Assembly: GCA_900766005.1 (NCBI GenBank)
Contig: CAAFTU010000053.1
Span: 1-64,000 of the forward strand
Source of the DNA: an uncultured Bacteroides sp.
Lineage (GTDB): Bacteria; Bacteroidota; Bacteroidia; Bacteroidales; Bacteroidaceae
DNA length: 64,000 nt
Direction of reading: 5' to 3'
In this document: positions 60,945-64,000 of the stretch, piece by piece
How positions within the stretch are numbered: position 1 is the stretch's first letter
Layout: every line of letters begins with the position of its first letter
The notes under the pieces: generated by a model
What the model was told of the DNA's origin: nothing
The model's database searches: none
What the model saw: the letters and a program-made list of their open reading frames with translations, nothing else
Position numbers and translations under genes: made by a program

Positions 60945-62438
60945 TTATTTTCCGGCATTGGCCAAATCAAACCATAATTGGTTGAGACGTCCGCTCCACA
61001 CTTCAGAATCATGTCTATAGGTGCGTGTTTCTGTAGTTGTAGTTACTTTGTCTCCCTCTTTCTTAGTCACTTTTTCTTTGAAAGATACGTTGTCTTCCTT
61101 GCCGAACAATATATAAATGTATTGTTTTTCTGTATCTTGAATTACCGAATAGTTGGTTCTTCCTCTGAACTCCGGCTGTGCGGGAGTAGAAACCGTAATC
61201 GATGATTTGAACCAGTTGTGCATAGGGAAGGCAAATTTCTTGTCGGCCTTTTCCCAGGCAAATCCTTCACTGTCCGACACATAAATAGATTCAAACTTTT
61301 CTCCCCAGCAATAGAGAAGGTCGTTGTAGAAAACTACGGTAGGCTGGTTGAAGCCCGGACAATATCCGGTGCTGGAAGTCGTTCCGATTTCGGCCCAGGT
61401 AGTGCCGTCAAATCCCCAGGATACTGCAGCCGGCACCTCTTTTCCGTCCACTGTCGTGGTGATTTCAGGCTGATGCTTGCCCACCACGATGTTCTGGAAG
61501 CCTTTGCCTTTCGGGAAAGTGGCATACGACAGGTTTTCCACAGGGAATCTGCTGTCTGTTTCTCCCAATGAAGTTTCTTTCGAGAACTCATCGGAGGAAG
61601 ACACCTGCGCAGCATACATCATCTGTTTGCCGTTTTCTTCCTTTATATAAGTCAGCAGGATATCGTCTTGCCCTTTTATCGGTAATTGGGAAATCAGGGT
61701 AACCACCGAGCCTTCTATTTTGTCCGACGGATTCCAAGTGATACCGTCTTCCGATACATACAGCTTTTTCTCTACCGTAGCCAGCAGGCAGTGGTTCAAT
61801 GCCATCAGTGAATGAGGCATTTGATTGATTCCTTCCACAGCCTGTGTGTTCCATGTGGTCATGTCGCTGCTGGCAGAAACCTTCAATGCACCTCCTTGCA
61901 TGTTGTAAGTAAACGCTTTATCACCCAGGCGAACCGATTTCTGAGCCTCTGTAGCTGCAGGGTCCATCGTTCCTTTGTGTTCCCAGTTCAGCGAATCCGG
62001 GTCGAACTGATGAATGCGTACCGTGATGGTGTAATCCTTGGTCTTTGTCTTGTTGAATTCGGCCAGTCCTTCCGAAGACCATACTTTGATTCTCACCGGT
62101 TTGCGGAAGTCCATAGAGTCGTTGATGTTGATAATCGAATCTTCACCGTTTTTATCCTTCATGGTGACGATGCCCGATACGGTAGTCAGCGTTTTGATTA
62201 ATATCTTATCTACAATGGTATCTGCATGCACAGGCAGAGAGTCCTGATTGTAGATTTCTCCTCTCAGCTGGTCGATGGTAAATTTATAGGTTTTTCCGTA
62301 TCCGATCGTGTCAAGGCTGAACGCATGGATGGTGGCATCTTTGCTTAATTCGATGTTGTTTTCCTCATCAAGACATGACGTAATGACGAATGACACGATA
62401 AAAAAACTAGCAATGAATGATAAAAACTTTATTCTCAT
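60945..62438 (-). CDS. DUF6242-like lipoprotein
   Basis: A 497-residue lipoprotein with a lipobox (VITSCLDE, Cys22) and a beta-rich mature part. Residues about 25-150 hold paired strands (DATIHAFSLDTIGYG, KPVRIKVWSSEGLA, YTITVRIHQFDPD) that resemble the N-terminal part of DUF6242 proteins; the remainder has repeated Asp/Thr/Trp blades (VSEDGITWNPSD, IYVSDSEGFAWEKADK), suggesting a propeller. I do not know its function. It begins the operon of uppS and bamA, 17 bases upstream of uppS, so it is expressed with outer-membrane assembly genes. Confidence 0.78.
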   Translation of the reverse strand: MRIKFLSFIASFFIVSFVITSCLDEENNIELSKDATIHAFSLDTIGYGKTYKFTIDQLRGEIYNQDSLPVHADTIVDKILIKTLTTVSGIVTMKDKNGEDSIININDSMDFRKPVRIKVWSSEGLAEFNKTKTKDYTITVRIHQFDPDSLNWEHKGTMDPAATEAQKSVRLGDKAFTYNMQGGALKVSASSDMTTWNTQAVEGINQMPHSLMALNHCLLATVEKKLYVSEDGITWNPSDKIEGSVVTLISQLPIKGQDDILLTYIKEENGKQMMYAAQVSSSDEFSKETSLGETDSRFPVENLSYATFPKGKGFQNIVVGKHQPEITTTVDGKEVPAAVSWGFDGTTWAEIGTTSSTGYCPGFNQPTVVFYNDLLYCWGEKFESIYVSDSEGFAWEKADKKFAFPMHNWFKSSITVSTPAQPEFRGRTNYSVIQDTEKQYIYILFGKEDNVSFKEKVTKKEGDKVTTTTETRTYRHDSEVWSGRLNQLWFDLANAGK

Positions 62439-62466
62439 TTGAATGATTGTGTTTATTTACAAGTTG

Positions 62467-62474
62467 CAAAAATA
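62467..62474 (-). promoter_or_regulatory. -7 box of the DUF6242-uppS-bamA-ompH operon
   Basis: TATTTTTG on the minus strand, 28 bases before the ATG. Confidence 0.6.
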
Positions 62475-62572
62475 GAAACAATTTTCCCGATAAAGAACAT
62501 TAACGGCAAGTTTTATATAAAATTATAGATAATCTCTCTGTTTTTGCGGGCGAAAAATCCGTTGAAAAGGAT

Positions 62573-63637
62573 TTATTTTACACCCTCCGTTGCCTCGTAA
62601 TGCCAAATGTCTCTTCCGAAATGTTTCTCCACCGAATAGGGAACTCCCGGTTTCATCTGAGGTGCTCTGACTCCCGCGTGCAAGCGGGCTGGGCATTTTT
62701 CCACATAAGCTTCGTCCCACAGTCCGCTGTCAATGAACGACTGCAGCAGCTGGCTTCCGCCTTCCACCAGGAGTGTTTGCAATTTGCGCCGGTAGAGCTC
62801 CTCCAACAGCATCGGCAGCGGATTGCCGCTGAAGTCGATGGGGAGGTAGGTGACATTGTGCGTGTTTTCCTTTACCCTTTCCGTGAACACGAGCGTGGGG
62901 ATGCTTCCGTCAAACAAATGCAGATCGGACGGGAGCGACAACTGGCGGTCTATCACCACCCGGGTGGGATTCTTGCCATACCAGTGGCGCACGTTCAGCG
63001 ACGGGTTGTCCAGCAGGGCGGTCTTGCGTCCCACCAGGATGGCGGCTGATTCGGCTCTTTTTTTATGTACCAGCATGGTGCTCAGCGGTGAAGAAAGCAC
63101 CACGGGGGAACCGCTGCTGCGGTTGATGTCGATCCATCCGTCGGCCGATTCGGCCCATTTCAGTACAATGTAAGGACGATGCTGGAGATTGAATGTGGTA
63201 AACCGGCGAATCAGCTGCCGGCATTCTTCCTCCAATACTCCCACAACGACTTCCCGTCCGGCATCGCGCAGCTTCTGTATGCCTCTTCCGGCTACTTCCG
63301 GAAAGGGGTCCTGGCAGCCGATGACGATGCGGGGAATTTTCTTTTCTATAATCAGGTCGGCACACGGAGGAGTTTTTCCGTAGTGGGAGCAGGGCTCCAG
63401 GCTGACGTAGATAGTGGAACGCTCGAGCAGCGACGGGTCTTTCACCGAACGGATGGCGTTTACTTCTGCATGCGCTTCTCCGCAACGCACGTGATAACCT
63501 TCGCCGATAATGCGGCCGTCGCACACAATCACCGCTCCTACCATCGGGTTGGGAGCCGTGTTGCACCGTCCGTTTTGTGCCAGTGCGATGCACCGTCTGA
63601 TATATTTTTCTTCTTCCAATTGAATGCTCTTCGCCAT
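62573..63637 (-). CDS. ribD: bifunctional riboflavin deaminase/reductase RibD
   Basis: A 354-residue enzyme carrying two steps of riboflavin synthesis. The deaminase domain has the zinc site HAEVNAI (His56, Glu58) and PCSHYGKTPPC (Cys83, Cys92). The C-terminal reductase begins near residue 150 (RPYIVLKWAESADGWI, RKTALLDNPSLNVR, LLVEGGSQLLQSFI). The frame is open 12 codons further upstream; the ATG at 63637 (MAKSIQLEEE) is preferred. No other rib gene and no FMN riboswitch is next to it. Confidence 0.95.
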   Translation of the reverse strand: MAKSIQLEEEKYIRRCIALAQNGRCNTAPNPMVGAVIVCDGRIIGEGYHVRCGEAHAEVNAIRSVKDPSLLERSTIYVSLEPCSHYGKTPPCADLIIEKKIPRIVIGCQDPFPEVAGRGIQKLRDAGREVVVGVLEEECRQLIRRFTTFNLQHRPYIVLKWAESADGWIDINRSSGSPVVLSSPLSTMLVHKKRAESAAILVGRKTALLDNPSLNVRHWYGKNPTRVVIDRQLSLPSDLHLFDGSIPTLVFTERVKENTHNVTYLPIDFSGNPLPMLLEELYRRKLQTLLVEGGSQLLQSFIDSGLWDEAYVEKCPARLHAGVRAPQMKPGVPYSVEKHFGRDIWHYEATEGVK

Positions 63638-63645
63638 ATTATTCT

Positions 63646-63653
63646 TATTTTTG
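63646..63653 (+). promoter_or_regulatory. -7 box of prmC
   Basis: TATTTTTG, 21 bases before the ATG, in the short gap to the divergent ribD gene. Confidence 0.55.
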
Positions 63654-63674
63654 CATTTTGAAATTGTAATCATT

Positions 63675-64000
63675 ATGAATCCTATCGTTGCGCATATCCG
63701 CCAGTCTTTGCGGGAACTCTATCCGCCGGAAGAGCTTCGGGCTCTTTCGATGATGATTTGTTGCGACCTGTTAGGTCTTGATGCGCTCGATATTTACATG
63801 GGCAAAGATATAACATTATCCGAAAGCAAAGAGCGTGAATTAGAAAACATTATATTCCGTTTGCAGAAAAACGAACCTATTCAGTATGTTTGTGGCTTTG
63901 CTCAGTTTGGTGAAAGGAAATTTAAGGTTGCTCCCGGTGTGCTGATTCCCCGTCCGGAGACAGCTGAGCTCGTAGACCTGGTGGTGGCTGAAAATCCCCA
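63675..64000 (+). CDS. prmC: peptide chain release factor N5-glutamine methyltransferase PrmC (partial)
   Basis: The first 108 residues of a HemK/PrmC methyltransferase, cut by the window end. The N-terminal helical domain runs to about residue 80; then comes the conserved KNEPIQYVCGFAQFGERKF and VLIPRPETAELVDLV, a PrmC signature. The catalytic NPPY motif would lie beyond the window. It methylates the GGQ glutamine of release factors. It diverges from ribD, a conserved order in Bacteroidetes as I recall. Confidence 0.93.
   Translation, partial: MNPIVAHIRQSLRELYPPEELRALSMMICCDLLGLDALDIYMGKDITLSESKERELENIIFRLQKNEPIQYVCGFAQFGERKFKVAPGVLIPRPETAELVDLVVAENP

Noticed and set aside
62438..62572. FMN or other riboswitch near ribD
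   Set aside because: The bases around the ribD start are too few (about 40 to the divergent gene) and no conserved riboswitch motif is visible.
62957..62968. A CCACCCGGGTGG 12-mer in ribD
   Set aside because: It lies in a conserved coding stretch (P-T-R-V-V) and has no second arm or linked units, so it is probably coincidence and not a member of the repeat family.

Overview
This window is a stretch of chromosome from a gut Bacteroidales bacterium, most likely Bacteroides or Phocaeicola. The evidence is a SusC/SusD pair, Bacteroidetes-type promoters (-7 TAnnTTTG with an upstream TTTG about 19-23 bases away) at the head of most transcription units, poor Shine-Dalgarno signals, an argF' with the succinylornithine-type Pro90, a stand-alone RRM RNA-binding protein, and NigD-like, HU-HIG and DUF6242-like proteins. 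The species cannot be named from sequence alone. Most of the window is conserved housekeeping DNA.

Layout. 1-100: 3' end of a 5S rRNA (end of an rRNA operon) and its terminator. 0.7-7.5 kb: yceD-like gene, rpmF, fabH, era, der, then lptB divergent from an mlaE/mlaF-type pair. 7.6-14.2 kb: RRM protein, trigger factor, clpP-clpX, recQ. 14.3-17.1 kb: the one clearly mobile part. A 1.64 kb IS (14479-16120) has split an HU-family gene after its fourth codon, with a TACGTA duplication; nearby are a GC-rich palindromic repeat, a DnaA-box-like array and an initiator tRNA. 17.3-19.4 kb: TetR regulator, fabG, pseudouridine synthase. 19.5-22.5 kb: small secreted protein, lamin-tail lipoprotein, asd. 22.7-32.2 kb: antiporter-tcdA-lolD operon, HhH protein and SNF transporter, VanZ protein, murF divergent from folP-cdaA. 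32.5-37.7 kb: orphan SusC/SusD pair. 37.7-41 kb: acyltransferase, DUF2156 protein, lrgB/lrgA-type pair, divergent from pta-ackA (41.1-43.4 kb). 43.5-48.3 kb: a second palindromic repeat cluster, glycosyltransferase, radC, DUF59 protein, lpxH-like gene, alkaline phosphatase. 48.4-54.4 kb: efp divergent from rpmH, then a PASTA-rluD-ddl-acyltransferase-NigD-like-rhodanese operon. 54.4-62.4 kb on the minus strand: argF', murI, and the envelope operon DUF6242-uppS-bamA-ompH-ompH. 62.5-64 kb: ribD divergent from prmC, which runs off the end.

How the genes work together. Envelope building dominates: lptB and lpxH (LPS), mlaEF (lipid transport), murF, ddl, murI and uppS (peptidoglycan and carrier lipid), bamA plus two Skp-like chaperones (outer membrane proteins), lolD (lipoproteins). 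A second theme is ribosome and protein quality: rpmF, rpmH, era, der, efp, rluD, trigger factor, ClpXP, prmC.

No phage, CRISPR array, toxin-antitoxin module, defence island or biosynthetic cluster was seen. The observations most worth following are the IS whose end offers the split HU gene a new in-frame GTG start, the family of nested CCACCCGGGTGG palindromes in two intergenic regions, and four DnaA-box-like 9-mers, three of them at exact 12-base spacing.
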